DNA of 64,000 nucleotides from Jiangella muralis (GCF_001270745.1 NZ_KQ434755.1:228542-292541), one strand, 5' to 3'. Counted from the first letter of the stretch, positions 8,923 through 18,233 are shown. The notes: generated from the sequence alone by a model not told the origin. Numbers and translations: made by a program.

Positions 8923-10239
8923 TCAGTAGAGGCCGGGCTCGGCCGGCGCGGAGATCGTCACGGCGCCGTCGCGCACGGTCGTGAGGTCCGGCCGGTCGCG
9001 GCCGAGCCGGTCGTTGGCCGCCGGCGCGTACTGCCGGCTGTTGTACTCCAGCAGCGGTGCGGGCAGGTCGAACAGGCTGACCAGCCGGGCCGAGTGCACC
9101 AGCGCGAGGTCGACCGCGGTGAGGTCCTGGACGGTCACGTAGAGACCGGCCGTCTTGGCGGCGGCGTGCGCGAGCAGCGCGGCGCTGTGCCCCTTGCCCG
9201 CCTTGATGACGATCCCGCTCCAGCCGGCGTCCCGCAGCGCCGGCACGGTGTGCGGATCGGTCAGCCCCTCGTCCATGACGATGGGAAGGCGGCGGCCGAT
9301 GCGGGCCAGTCCGGCCGGATCCGGCGTCGCGTCCCGCGGCACCGGCTGCTCGACGTAGCCGACGGCCCGGCCGGCCGCTGGATCGATTCGCTCGAGCTCG
9401 TCCAGCAGGTCCTCGACGTCGTCCGGCCGCTGGTAGCCCTCGTTCGGGTCGATCGCCAGCGCCAGGTCGAGGCCGAGGTCCCGGCCCAGCCGGTGAACGG
9501 CGGCCACCCGCAGGGCGTCCTCGCTCGCGTCGCGGGCATGGACCTTGACCTTCACGTGCCGCACGCCGTCGGCCGTGATCCACTCGCGCAGGGACCGCTG
9601 GTCGTCCGCGGCGTCGTCCGGCTCGAGCGGGTCGGTCGCGCCGGCCAGGTGCTGGACCTCCAGCCGGGTCCGGCGGGCGGCGAGGAAGTCGCCCGGCCAC
9701 CGGCCGCTCAGCGCCGGACCGAGCGAGACGCCGAGGTCGTCGTGCAGGTGCCGCCCGGTGTACATCGTGTGGGCGGGGCGCTGCGCGGCCCGGGCCCAGG
9801 CGTCGTGCAGCGCGTTGTCGACGGCGCCGAGCGACAGCAGTGCGGCCAGCGACGGCACCGGCTCACCGAGCCGGGCGGCCGCGGCGATGCCCGCGGCGGC
9901 GTCGCCGACGGCCTCGTGGGCGTCGAGCCAGCGGCGGATCGGGTCGACCGGCGGCAGGCCGCACGATTCGTCGGCCAGCCGGCGGGTCAGGTCGCGCAGG
10001 ACGGCGTCGCGCTGCTCGACCGTGAGCGCGGAGCCCGGCCAGGCCCACGGGACCGAGAGGATCGACGCGCCGCGGCCCGTGGCGAGCCGGCCCGCGCGGT
10101 TGCGGACGTCCAGCTCGACGACGGCCACCGTGAACCACGCGATGGTCCGGCCGCTGATGACGAAGGGGTGGTCGAGGTCGGTCTGCGAGAACGCCACCCG
10201 GGCGTCGAGCACCTCGACGTCGGTGTCGATCCCGGTCAC
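8923..10239 (-). CDS. Enolase-superfamily (mandelate racemase/muconate lactonizing-like) enzyme
   Basis: A 438-residue protein starting at a GTG that overlaps the stop of the epimerase gene by two bases. The C-terminal barrel shows the superfamily pattern: KVK (K230, K232) on the second strand, then metal ligands in AIDPNEGY (D264), YVEQPVP (E297) and VMDEGL (D323/E324). A later lysine pair in VIKAGKGH (about 346, 349) may be the partner base. The N-terminal capping domain is long (about 200 residues). Members of the superfamily abstract a proton alpha to a carboxylate and then racemise, dehydrate or cycloisomerise. With an AGE-family epimerase beside it, a sugar acid is a likely substrate. 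The precise subgroup could not be assigned. Confidence 0.88.
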   Translation of the reverse strand: MTGIDTDVEVLDARVAFSQTDLDHPFVISGRTIAWFTVAVVELDVRNRAGRLATGRGASILSVPWAWPGSALTVEQRDAVLRDLTRRLADESCGLPPVDPIRRWLDAHEAVGDAAAGIAAAARLGEPVPSLAALLSLGAVDNALHDAWARAAQRPAHTMYTGRHLHDDLGVSLGPALSGRWPGDFLAARRTRLEVQHLAGATDPLEPDDAADDQRSLREWITADGVRHVKVKVHARDASEDALRVAAVHRLGRDLGLDLALAIDPNEGYQRPDDVEDLLDELERIDPAAGRAVGYVEQPVPRDATPDPAGLARIGRRLPIVMDEGLTDPHTVPALRDAGWSGIVIKAGKGHSAALLAHAAAKTAGLYVTVQDLTAVDLALVHSARLVSLFDLPAPLLEYNSRQYAPAANDRLGRDRPDLTTVRDGAVTISAPAEPGLY

Positions 10240-11462
10240 GGCTGGGCCTCCAGTTCGACGAGCTGCAGGAGGTTGCGGGCGATGTGGAACGGGTCCTTCA
10301 CCGGCAGCGCCACGACCTCGTCGAGCGGCCGGCCCGCGCGGTCGCGGATCTGGATCCATTCCGCGCCGTCGGCGCCGCCGGGGAAGGTGTCCAGCGTGTA
10401 GTCCCAGATGCGGTCGAACCACTCGCCCGCGCCGGTGTCGCCGTAGCGGCGCGCGGCCAGCGCCGTGGTGTAGGCGGCCTCGGTGTGCACCCACCAGAGC
10501 TTGGTGTCCCAGGTGCGGGCGAGCAGCCGCTCATACGGCGTGCCCGAGTCGCGGCCGCGGGGCGCCGCGGGCGCGGCGCGGTCGACGTAGCGGAACAGGC
10601 CGCCGTGGGTCTCGTCCCAGGCCGACGCGCACAACGGCGCCACACTGGCCAGCAGGTCCGGGACGACGTCCGGGCGGCCGAGCAGCTCGGCCGTGTGCAG
10701 CGCGACCCACAGGCCCTCCAGCGCGTGGCCGGGTACCCGGTGCCGCGCCACCAGCGTCTCGTCGAGGGCCGGGCCGGTGGGCCGCATCTCCACGAAGGTG
10801 CCGTCGGGGAGCCGGTGGGTGAGCACGACGTCCAGCGCCGTCTCCAGGCGGTGCCGGTCCGGCTCCGGCAGGCCGCCGAGCCGCTGCCGTGCCTCCGCGT
10901 GCACGAGCAGCGTGTTGAGCAGGATCATCCGCGGCCCGAACGCGACGAAGCCAGGCGGGACGTCGTACGGCGGTGTCGGCGCGGTGCCGTCGTCGATGTC
11001 GCGGGCGGCCCGCGCCAGGATCGGCTCGGCGAGCTCCAGCCAGCCCGGCTCCGCGGTGACGGCGGCCAGTTCGGCCAGCCCCATGACCACGAAGCAGTCG
11101 GCGTACACGCTGCGCGTCTCGCCGTTCGGCCCGGCCGCCGGCGTGCCGTCGGTGGCCGTGACGAAGTGGCACGTCGCGTCGTCGCGGATGGCGTGGCGGG
11201 CGAGGAACGCCGCGCCGGCCTCGGCCTGCCGGACGAGGGCGGCGGCGTCGGCGTCGAGCAGGCCGCGCCCGGCCAGCCCGGCCGCACGGGCGAGCAGCCA
11301 GACGAAGCGCCCCTGCGACCACGTGTACTTGTCGGTCGACGCCAGCGTGCGGCCGCGGTTGTCGAAACACGTGTGGAAACCGCCGTGCTCGGGGTCGATC
11401 CCGTGCTCCAGCCAGAACGGCAGGATGACCTTCTCCAGTTCGGTCCGCGCCTTGGATCGCAT
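10236..11462 (-). CDS. AGE family (N-acylglucosamine 2-epimerase-like) sugar epimerase/isomerase
   Basis: A 408-residue protein, the usual AGE length. ATG 11462 is chosen because GAGGAAGG lies just upstream; a TTG four codons earlier overlaps that ribosome site. It has the (alpha/alpha)6-barrel signature residues: PFWLEHGIDPEHGGF at the start, Trp-Arg-rich TWSQGRFVW (about 48-55), RHRVPGHALEG with the catalytic-type His at about 246, and KLWWVHTEA. Family members interconvert aldoses and ketoses or epimerise N-acetylhexosamines. It is first in the leftward operon with the enolase-superfamily and DUF4127 genes and is divergent from the LacI-type regulator, whose operator lies in the shared gap. 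It acts in the cytoplasm; the substrate is unknown. Confidence 0.9.
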   Translation of the reverse strand: MRSKARTELEKVILPFWLEHGIDPEHGGFHTCFDNRGRTLASTDKYTWSQGRFVWLLARAAGLAGRGLLDADAAALVRQAEAGAAFLARHAIRDDATCHFVTATDGTPAAGPNGETRSVYADCFVVMGLAELAAVTAEPGWLELAEPILARAARDIDDGTAPTPPYDVPPGFVAFGPRMILLNTLLVHAEARQRLGGLPEPDRHRLETALDVVLTHRLPDGTFVEMRPTGPALDETLVARHRVPGHALEGLWVALHTAELLGRPDVVPDLLASVAPLCASAWDETHGGLFRYVDRAAPAAPRGRDSGTPYERLLARTWDTKLWWVHTEAAYTTALAARRYGDTGAGEWFDRIWDYTLDTFPGGADGAEWIQIRDRAGRPLDEVVALPVKDPFHIARNLLQLVELEAQP

Positions 11463-11478
11463 CGCCTTCCTCAAGGTA

Positions 11479-11512
11479 GCAATCGCTTGCAGTAGATTTT
11501 CGCGGCTACAGT
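11479..11512. promoter_or_regulatory. LacI-type operator and regulator promoter in the divergent gap
   Basis: GCAATCGCTTGC (11479-11490) matches the operator core at 7353-7378. It lies 17 bp upstream of the epimerase ATG. For the regulator, TACAGT (11507-11512) is a good -10 element and the operator covers the expected -35 region. One site could therefore repress both directions. With this -10, transcription would begin near 11518. Confidence 0.65.
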
Positions 11513-11532
11513 AGCGCGTGGAAAGGAGAGCA

Positions 11533-12543
11533 GTGGCAGGCGAACGATCGAAACGGGTGACGATCTACTCGATCGCCCAGGAATGCGGCGTTTCGGCGTC
11601 GACGGTGTCGCGGGCCTTCACCCGCCCGGACATCGTGAACGACGATGTCCGCGAGCGCATCCATGCCGTCGCGAAGCGCCTGGGCTACCAGCCGAACAAG
11701 GCGGCGCGCGGACTGGCCACCGGCCGTGCGGGCATGGTGGGCCTGCTCGTCCCCGACATCACCAACCCGTTCTTCCCGCCGCTCGTCCGCGCGATCCAGC
11801 AGGCCGCGTCCGTCCAGGACTGGTCGGTCCTGCTGCTCGACGCCGACGAGGTGGCCGACGAGGAGACCGAGCTCGTCGAGCAGGTCAGGGCACAGGTCGA
11901 CGGCCTGATCGTCGCGTCGCCGCGCTCGCCCGACGCCGACCTCGAGGACACCCTCGGCGACCTCCCCGCCGTCGTCGTGAACCGCGTCGTCGCTGGCCGG
12001 CCGAGCGTCGTCTGCGACAACTCGGCGGCGCTGACGGCGGCCGGGCAGCACCTGCACCAGCTCGGGCACCGGCGGTTCGCGCTGCTGCGCGGCCCCGAGG
12101 CGTCCTGGGCGGCGCGCCAGCGGGCCGAGGCGATCCGCGGCTGGGCGCTCGCGGCCGGGGTCGAGCTGGTCGAGCTCGGCGACTTCGCCGCGTCCTACGA
12201 GGGCGGACGCGAGGCGGCGCCGGCGCTGCTCGGCAGCGACGCCACGGCGGCGTTCGCGTTCGACGACCTCATGGCCTGCGGCGTGCTCGCCGGCCTGGCC
12301 GAGGCCGGCCGCTCCGTCCCCGACGACCACAGCCTGGTCGGCTGCGACGACGTCCTCCTCGCCCAGACGGTGACGCCCAGCCTCACCACCGTCACCGCAC
12401 CCGTCGGTGAGCTGGGGACGACGGCCATCGAGCTGCTCCATGCGGCCATGCGGGGCGAGGACGCCCGCCAGGTGCGCCTCGACGGCACGCTGACGCTGCG
12501 CGCGTCCACCGGAGCCGTACCGGCAGGTGTCGTCAGCCGCTGA
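11533..12543 (+). CDS. LacI/GalR family transcriptional regulator
   Basis: A 336-residue repressor. GTG 11533 is preferred for the AAGGAG 4 nt upstream; GTG 11518 could serve as a leaderless start. Residues about 8-60 form the LacI helix-turn-helix and hinge (TIYSIAQECGVSASTVSRAF, then LGYQPNKAARGLATGR). The remainder is a periplasmic-binding-protein-like sensor domain (VGLLVPDITNPFFP, FAFDDLMACGVL, TPSLTTV). It is divergent from the epimerase-enolase-DUF4127 operon and shares its operator. The ligand is probably a sugar or sugar acid derived from the polymer handled by the secreted proteins. This is inferred, as the sensor pocket cannot be read from sequence. Confidence 0.92.
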   Translation: MAGERSKRVTIYSIAQECGVSASTVSRAFTRPDIVNDDVRERIHAVAKRLGYQPNKAARGLATGRAGMVGLLVPDITNPFFPPLVRAIQQAASVQDWSVLLLDADEVADEETELVEQVRAQVDGLIVASPRSPDADLEDTLGDLPAVVVNRVVAGRPSVVCDNSAALTAAGQHLHQLGHRRFALLRGPEASWAARQRAEAIRGWALAAGVELVELGDFAASYEGGREAAPALLGSDATAAFAFDDLMACGVLAGLAEAGRSVPDDHSLVGCDDVLLAQTVTPSLTTVTAPVGELGTTAIELLHAAMRGEDARQVRLDGTLTLRASTGAVPAGVVSR

Positions 12544-12726
12544 CCGCGGCCTGCTCCCGCCACATTCTCGCTGGTGAGACCGGCTCCCTAGCCAGCGGCG
12601 TTGTCAGCCGGGCCAGGACGCCCCGGGCCGAGGTTGGTCACGGGGACATGGCCGGCGTCGTGACCTGCTGCCTAGATTGACGAGCATGCCGGGCACCTCG
12701 GGCCCCGGAACGCGAGGGGGAGCGGT

Positions 12727-14313
12727 GTGCGAATGGACTGGATGACCGGCGGCCAGGCGGCGGTGACGGCGCTCGCCGCCCACGGCGTCGAGGTGGTCTT
12801 CGGGATCCCCGGCAGCCACAACCTGGAGGTCTACCGGCACCTGACCGCGGCCGGCATCCGGCACGTCGTCTGCCGGCACGAGCAGGGCGCCGGCTATGCG
12901 GCCGACGGGTACGCGCGGGTCGCCGGGCGGCCCGGGGTGATCGTCACGACCAGCGGGCCGGGCATCCTCAACGCGGCGGCGGCACTGGCCAGCGCCTACG
13001 GCGACTCCGTGCCGGTGCTGGCCATCACGCCGGGACCGCCGCGCGGCACCGAGCGGCTGGACCGCGGCTGGATGCACGAGGTGAAGGACCAGCGCGCCGC
13101 GCTGGACGCGATCGTGGACCGCGCCCTGCGCTGCGAGAGCCCGCAGGCCGTGGCCGACGCGGTCGGCGACGTGTTCGCCGGCTGGGCCGCCACCCGGACC
13201 CGCCCGGTCGTCCTGGAGATCCCGGTCGACGTGCTCGCCGAGGCCGGCCCGGTCGGTCCGATCGGCGCCCGGCCGGCGCCGGCCGCGCCGATCGCACCGG
13301 ACGACGCCCTGGCCAGGGCGGCCGGCCTGCTCGACGCCGCCGCGACGCCGGTCGTCGTCGCCGGTGGCGGGGCGATCCGCGCCACCGCGGCGGTCCGGGC
13401 GCTGGCCGAGCGGCTGGGCGCGCCGGTCGTCGAGACCCAGCGGGGCAAGGGCGTCCTGCCGGCCGGCCACGAGCTGGCCGTCGGGCCGGCGCTGGGCACC
13501 ACGGCCGGACGGGCGCTCGTGCGCGCGGCCGACGTCGTCCTCGTCGTCGGCACCGAGCTGAGCGACGCCGAGGCCGGCGGCGAACCGCTGGCCTGCACCG
13601 GCACCGTGATCCGGGTGGACCTCAGCCCCGCCCAGCTGCACAAGAACCTGCCCGCCGACCTGCCGCTGCTGGGCGACGCCGCGCAGGTGCTGGACCGGCT
13701 GGCCGCGCTGGTCCAGCCGGCCGGCGACGACGACGGCGCCGCCCGGGCGCGACAGGCCGCCGACGCCGTCGCGGCGGAGCTGGACGACGTGCTGCGGCCG
13801 CACCGCTGGATCCACGACGCGCTGGTGAAGGTGCTGCCGGCCGGCGCCGTGCTCACCGGCGACAGCTCACAGGTGACCTACAAGGGGACCATCCACCTGT
13901 GGCCCGCACCGGCGCCGGACCGGGTCCTGGCGCCGTCCGGGTTCGCCACCCTCGGCTACGCCGTCCCGGCCGCCGTCGGCGCGACCGTGGCCGACCCCGG
14001 CGTGCCGGTCGTCGCCGTGCTCGGCGACGGCGCCCTGATGTTCAGCGTCCAGGAGCTGCGGACCGCCGCCGACCTCGGACGCCCGCTGCCGGTCGTCGTC
14101 GCCGACAACGGCGGCTACGCCGAGATCGCCGAGGAGATGGACGCCGCGGGGATCCCGCGGCTCGGTGTCGACCTGCCACCGCCGGACTATCCGGCACTGG
14201 CCGCCGCCATGGGCGCGGCCTACGCGGCCGTGGCGGACGCGGCGACGCTCGCCGACGCCGTCGCCGCCGCGCTCGACCATCCGGGGCCGACGTTGATCCT
14301 GGCCCGGTCCTGA
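12727..14313 (+). CDS. ThDP-dependent decarboxylase of the acetolactate synthase-like family
   Basis: A 528-residue protein with the full pyruvate-oxidase-type layout. The N-terminal PYR domain has GIPGSHN and the catalytic-type glutamate in CRHEQGAGYAADGYAR. The central domain carries VVVAGGGA. The C-terminal PP domain has the ThDP motif GDGALMFSVQEL followed by DNGGY (about 432-465). It resembles the guanidino-oxoacid decarboxylase (AruI) branch more than true acetolactate synthases, and no small subunit is adjacent. GTG 12727 fits a GAGGGGG ribosome site; ATG 12733 is possible. It begins the operon with the Pot-type importer 25 bp downstream and probably decarboxylates a 2-oxo acid from the imported compound. 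The 183 bp before it hold only a weak hairpin (12569-12597). Confidence 0.85.
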   Translation: MRMDWMTGGQAAVTALAAHGVEVVFGIPGSHNLEVYRHLTAAGIRHVVCRHEQGAGYAADGYARVAGRPGVIVTTSGPGILNAAAALASAYGDSVPVLAITPGPPRGTERLDRGWMHEVKDQRAALDAIVDRALRCESPQAVADAVGDVFAGWAATRTRPVVLEIPVDVLAEAGPVGPIGARPAPAAPIAPDDALARAAGLLDAAATPVVVAGGGAIRATAAVRALAERLGAPVVETQRGKGVLPAGHELAVGPALGTTAGRALVRAADVVLVVGTELSDAEAGGEPLACTGTVIRVDLSPAQLHKNLPADLPLLGDAAQVLDRLAALVQPAGDDDGAARARQAADAVAAELDDVLRPHRWIHDALVKVLPAGAVLTGDSSQVTYKGTIHLWPAPAPDRVLAPSGFATLGYAVPAAVGATVADPGVPVVAVLGDGALMFSVQELRTAADLGRPLPVVVADNGGYAEIAEEMDAAGIPRLGVDLPPPDYPALAAAMGAAYAAVADAATLADAVAAALDHPGPTLILARS

Positions 14314-14338
14314 CAACCAGAGAATGAGGTCGATTGGC

Positions 14339-15409
14339 ATGAAGAGCAGAAACCTGGCCGTCGCGAGCATCGCCGGCGCTGCCGCGCTGCTGCTGGCCGC
14401 CTGCGGAGGCGGCGGCGACACCGCCCAGACCGGCGGGGACAGCGGGTCGGTCACGTTCGTCGCCTGGGGCGGCAACGCTCAGGAGGCCGCCACCAAGGGC
14501 TGGCTCGAGCCGTTCTCCGAGGAGACCGGCATCCAGGTCGTCCAGGACAGCCCCAACGACTACGCGAAGTTCCAGCAGATGGTCGAGGGCGGGAACGTCA
14601 TCTGGGACGTCGTCCAGTCCGGCTCCGACATCGGCGTCGTCGACGACCCCAACGGCATCCTCACCGAGATCGACTGCACCGTGGTGCCCTGCGACGAGCT
14701 GAACGGCCTGTTCGGGGCGGAGAAGTACGGCATCCCCGCCCTGGTGTTCAGCGTCGTGCTCGGCTACAACACCGAGGCGTTCGACCAGGCGCCGACGTCA
14801 TGGGCGGACTTCTTCGACGTCGAGGCGTTCCCCGGCCAGCGCGCCGTCTACGCCAAGGACGCCTCCGGCGGCCTGCAGGGCCTGCTCGACCTCGCGCTCA
14901 TCCAGGACGGCGTCCCCATCGACGAGCTGTACCCGCTGGACGTCGAGCGGGCGCTGGCCAAGCTGGAGACGATCAAGGACCACCTGATCTTCTACAACGA
15001 CTTCGCCGAGTGCACGAACCTGCTCGCGACCGGCGAGGCCGTCATGGCCAACTGCTACAACGGCCGCATCGCGCTGGCCAAGGACGAGGGGCTGCCGGTC
15101 GATCTCGTGTGGTCCAACCAGGTCCAGTACGCCGACTACATGGTCGTGCCGAAGGGCGCTCCGGCCGAGGAGAACGCCATGCAGCTGATCGCCTACATGG
15201 TCGACAAGGACACCAGCGCCCAGCTGGGCAACTTCATCGCCTACGGGTCGCCGAACCCGCAGGCGTCGCCGGACCCGGCGGTCGCGGACACGCTGCCGAC
15301 GTCGAACGAGCTGTCCGGTGCCGACGCCCCGATCCGCATCGACGACGCGTGGTGGGTGCCGAACCTCGAGGCCGTCAACCAGCGCTGGGCGGAGTGGAAG
15401 GCACAGTGA
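14339..15409 (+). CDS. Spermidine/putrescine-type (PotD-like) ABC substrate-binding lipoprotein
   Basis: A 356-residue lipoprotein. ATG 14339 follows GAGG by 9 nt; ATG 14324 lacks a ribosome site. The signal peptide ends in the lipobox LLAAC (Cys about 22), so the mature protein is anchored outside the membrane. The body is a family-1-type binding protein (TFVAWGGNAQEAATKGW, VVQSGSDIGVV, YNTEAFDQAPTSWADFFD), typical of PotD/PotF and opine or gamma-aminobutyrate binders. Its permeases and ATPase follow with overlapping junctions. The ligand is probably a cationic or amide-type nitrogen compound, judging by the decarboxylase and amidohydrolase in the same operon. Confidence 0.9.
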   Translation: MKSRNLAVASIAGAAALLLAACGGGGDTAQTGGDSGSVTFVAWGGNAQEAATKGWLEPFSEETGIQVVQDSPNDYAKFQQMVEGGNVIWDVVQSGSDIGVVDDPNGILTEIDCTVVPCDELNGLFGAEKYGIPALVFSVVLGYNTEAFDQAPTSWADFFDVEAFPGQRAVYAKDASGGLQGLLDLALIQDGVPIDELYPLDVERALAKLETIKDHLIFYNDFAECTNLLATGEAVMANCYNGRIALAKDEGLPVDLVWSNQVQYADYMVVPKGAPAEENAMQLIAYMVDKDTSAQLGNFIAYGSPNPQASPDPAVADTLPTSNELSGADAPIRIDDAWWVPNLEAVNQRWAEWKAQ

Positions 15410-16275
15410 CGTCGCCAGAGACGGGCCGGCGCCTGCGCCGGCCCGACTTCTGGACGCTGGCCGGCCTGCCCGGGCTGCTGTTCGTGCTGCTCGCCTTCGG
15501 CGTCCCGATGGTGACGATCGTCGTGCGCAGCCTCACCGACCCGTCGCCGGAGAACTTCCAGTTCCTCTTCACCGACGAGCTGTTCCGCCGCTCGCTGCTG
15601 CGGACGGTGTACGTGGCGCTGCTGGTGACGGGGCTCAGCGTGCTGCTGGGCTACCCGTACGCGTACGCGATGGCGCGCAGCGGGCCGGTGCTGCGGACGT
15701 GGCTGATGGGCGCGCTGCTGCTGTCGTTCTGGACCAGCCTGCTGGTGCGCACGTTCGCCTGGGGCGTCCTGCTCAGCAACACCGGCGTCGTCAACGACCT
15801 GCTGCTCGACCTCGGCGTCATCGACCAGCCGCTGCCGCTGATCCGGAACCTGTTCGCCGTGCTCGTCGGCATGGTGCACGTGCTGGTGCCGTTCGCGATC
15901 CTGGCGATCTACGCGTCGCTGCGCGGCGTGGACGCCGAGCTCGAGCAGGCGGCGCAGGTCATGGGGGCGCGTCCGGCGCGGGCGTTCTGGCACGTGACGC
16001 TGCCGCTCTCCATGCCCGGGGTGGCGGCCGGCGCGGTGCTGGTGTTCGTGCTGTCGCTCGGGTTCTACCTGACGCCGGCGCTGCTCGGCGGGCCGGCCGA
16101 CATCCTCGTCAGCCAGTCGATCGTGCTGCAGGTGCAGCAGTACCTCGACCCCGGCGTCGGGTCGGCGATGGCCGTGGTCCTGCTCGCGCTCGTACTGGCG
16201 TTCCTGGCCATCGCGTCGAAGGTGGTCGGGCTCGGGCGCATCCTCGGCGTGACCGGCAAGGAGGGGACCTCATGA
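15406..16275 (+). CDS. PotB-like ABC permease
   Basis: A 289-residue inner-membrane protein starting at GTG 15406, which overlaps the binding protein's stop (GTGA). Six hydrophobic segments are visible (first at about 17-40, LAGLPGLLFVLLAFG). The EAA loop is seen as ELEQAAQVMGARPARAFWHVTLPLS (about 183-207), the contact with the ATPase. It pairs with the PotC-like permease that begins four bases before its stop. Confidence 0.92.
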   Translation: MTSPETGRRLRRPDFWTLAGLPGLLFVLLAFGVPMVTIVVRSLTDPSPENFQFLFTDELFRRSLLRTVYVALLVTGLSVLLGYPYAYAMARSGPVLRTWLMGALLLSFWTSLLVRTFAWGVLLSNTGVVNDLLLDLGVIDQPLPLIRNLFAVLVGMVHVLVPFAILAIYASLRGVDAELEQAAQVMGARPARAFWHVTLPLSMPGVAAGAVLVFVLSLGFYLTPALLGGPADILVSQSIVLQVQQYLDPGVGSAMAVVLLALVLAFLAIASKVVGLGRILGVTGKEGTS

Positions 16276-17063
16276 GGGCCGGCCTGTTCGTGCGGGTGTT
16301 CGGCCTGGTGTTCGCCGCGATCCTGATCATCCCGACGGTGGTCGTGACCGCGACGGCGTTCACCGAGGGCAGCATCATCACCTTCCCGCCGCAGGGGATG
16401 TCGTGGCGGTGGTTCGAGGAGGTGCTGACCGACCCGGTGTGGACCGGGGCGATCCGCACCAGCCTAACGGTCGGCGTGCTCGCGGCGGTGATCGCCGTCC
16501 TGGTGGGGACGTCGCTCGCGCTGGCGGCCGCGCGTAGCGGGCTGCTCCCGAGCAGCCTGGTCGTGGCCGTCGGCATGACCCCGATGGTGGTGCCGCTGGT
16601 CGTCGTCGCCATCGGCGTCTACTTCGTCTACGTGCGCATCGGGCTCTACGGCGGCATCCTGTCGCTGGCCCTGGCGCACGCGGTGCTGGGCGTCCCGTTC
16701 GTCCTCGTCAACGTGCTGGCGGCGCTGCGCTCGCTGGACCCGCACGTGGAGGAGGCGGCGCGGGCCTGCGGCGCCGGTCCGGTGCGGACGCTGCTGCGCG
16801 TCACCGTCCCGCAGATCCTCCCGGCGGCGCTGATCGGCGGGCTGTTCGCCTTCATCACGTCGTGGGACGAAGTGGTCGTGGCGATCTTCCTCAACACGCC
16901 CACGCTGCGCACCCTGCCGGTCGTCATCTGGGGGCAGGTGCGCTCCGGCCTGGAGCCGTCCACGTCGGCCGTCGCCACCATCCTCACCGTCGTCTCGCTG
17001 GTCGTCTTCGCCCTCACGGCCGCCATCAGCTCTCGTCGATCCCGGAGTCGCCGTGTTCACTGA
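16272..17063 (+). CDS. PotC-like ABC permease
   Basis: A 263-residue inner-membrane protein, ATG overlapping the previous stop (ATGA). It has about six transmembrane segments, beginning VFGLVFAAILIIPTVVV, and an EAA motif EEAARACGAGPVRTLLRVTVP (about 161-180). It is the second half of the heterodimeric channel with the gene before it. The tail is basic ([11 protein letters not shown]), and the last 11 bases overlap the ATPase gene, which suggests translational coupling. Confidence 0.92.
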   Translation: MRAGLFVRVFGLVFAAILIIPTVVVTATAFTEGSIITFPPQGMSWRWFEEVLTDPVWTGAIRTSLTVGVLAAVIAVLVGTSLALAAARSGLLPSSLVVAVGMTPMVVPLVVVAIGVYFVYVRIGLYGGILSLALAHAVLGVPFVLVNVLAALRSLDPHVEEAARACGAGPVRTLLRVTVPQILPAALIGGLFAFITSWDEVVVAIFLNTPTLRTLPVVIWGQVRSGLEPSTSAVATILTVVSLVVFALTAAISSRRSRSRRVH

Positions 17064-18192
17064 CAAGTCCCGATCGCGCGGCACGGACGCGCCCGGTGCC
17101 GGCCTGTCCCTGGAGGGCATCGCCAAGCACTACGGCTCGGTCCGCGCCGTCGACGACGTCTCGCTGACCATCGAACCCGGCCAGTTCGTCACGCTGCTGG
17201 GCGCCTCCGGCTCCGGCAAGACGACCCTGCTGCGGGTGATCGCCGGGTTCCTGGAGCCGTCCGCCGGCCGCGTGCTGATCGACGGCCGCGACGTCACCGC
17301 GGTGCCGGTGCATCGCCGCAACATCGGCATGGTGTTCCAGAGCTACGCGCTCTTCCCGCACCTGTCGGTCGCGCGGAACATCGCGTTCCCGCTGGCCATG
17401 CGCGGTATGCGCAAGGCGGAGCGGCGCGAACTGGTGACGCAGGCGCTGGAGTCGGTGCACCTGCCCGGCTACGAGGACCGGATGCCGGCCCAGCTCTCAG
17501 GCGGGCAGCGGCAGCGGGTCGCGCTGGCCCGGGCGATCGTCTCCCGCCCCAGCCTGCTGCTGATGGACGAGCCGCTGGGCGCGCTGGACCGCCGGCTGCG
17601 CGAGGTCCTGCAGGTGGAGATCCTCAAACTCAGCCGGGAGCTCGGGCTGACGGTCGTCAACGTCACGCACGACCAGGAGGAGGCGTTCACGATGAGCGAC
17701 CGGATCGCCCTGCTGGCCGACGGCAAGCTGGTCCAGTACGCCTCGCCGGAGGAGATCTACACCCGCCCGGTCTCCGACGTCGCCGCCGGCTTCCTCGGCG
17801 AGGCCAACCTGCTGCGCGGCGTGCTGACCCGCGCCGCGGACGGACGGCTGACGCTGCCCGCGCAGGACGGCCACGTCGAGATCGACGCCGCGACGGCCGT
17901 CCGCTCCGCCCCCGACGCCGGCGACGAGGTGGTCGTCGTGGTGCGGCCGTGGTCGGTCGGCGTCGAGCGGCTGGGCCGGGACGGCGCCGAGCCCGGCGCA
18001 CCGTGCTGGCTGCGCGGCCGGCTCAGCGCCGTCATCTACGCCGGCGACTCGCAGAAGCTCATCGTCGAGCGTCCCGACGGCTCCGAGGTGGTCGTGCGCC
18101 GCTCGATGGACGGCCAGTTCGAGGCCGCGCCGGGAGAGGAGGTCCTGCTGACCTGGTCGTCCCGCGACGCCGTCGTCACCACGGCCGGCTGA
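17053..18192 (+). CDS. PotA-like ABC ATPase
   Basis: A 379-residue ATPase starting at GTG 17053 with GGAG 5 nt upstream. Walker A is GASGSGKTT (about 50-58), signature LSGGQRQR (about 146), Walker [13 protein letters not shown] (about 165) and H-loop VTHDQ. The C-terminal 120 residues form a TOBE domain, as in PotA/UgpC-type ATPases. It energises the importer encoded by the three preceding genes. All catalytic residues are present. Confidence 0.94.
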   Translation: MFTDKSRSRGTDAPGAGLSLEGIAKHYGSVRAVDDVSLTIEPGQFVTLLGASGSGKTTLLRVIAGFLEPSAGRVLIDGRDVTAVPVHRRNIGMVFQSYALFPHLSVARNIAFPLAMRGMRKAERRELVTQALESVHLPGYEDRMPAQLSGGQRQRVALARAIVSRPSLLLMDEPLGALDRRLREVLQVEILKLSRELGLTVVNVTHDQEEAFTMSDRIALLADGKLVQYASPEEIYTRPVSDVAAGFLGEANLLRGVLTRAADGRLTLPAQDGHVEIDAATAVRSAPDAGDEVVVVVRPWSVGVERLGRDGAEPGAPCWLRGRLSAVIYAGDSQKLIVERPDGSEVVVRRSMDGQFEAAPGEEVLLTWSSRDAVVTTAG

Positions 18193-18233
18193 GCCGCCGT
18201 ACCCGTTCGTGCACTTCCAGAAAGGAACCGTTC

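Noticed and set aside
7796-8929. 377-codon Arg-rich frame on the plus strand over the DUF4127 gene
   Set aside because: Composition is that of an antisense reading of GC-rich coding DNA; the minus-strand protein is a clear family member.
12544-12726. Terminator and promoter between the LacI-type and ThDP genes
   Set aside because: Only a 6-bp stem with a 17-nt loop (12569-12597) and a lone TAGATT (12673) were seen. Both are too weak to annotate.
12727-14313. Assignment as acetolactate synthase large subunit of branched-chain amino acid synthesis
   Set aside because: There is no small subunit gene or ilvC beside it, and the context is a nitrogen-compound uptake operon. A decarboxylase-type role is more likely.
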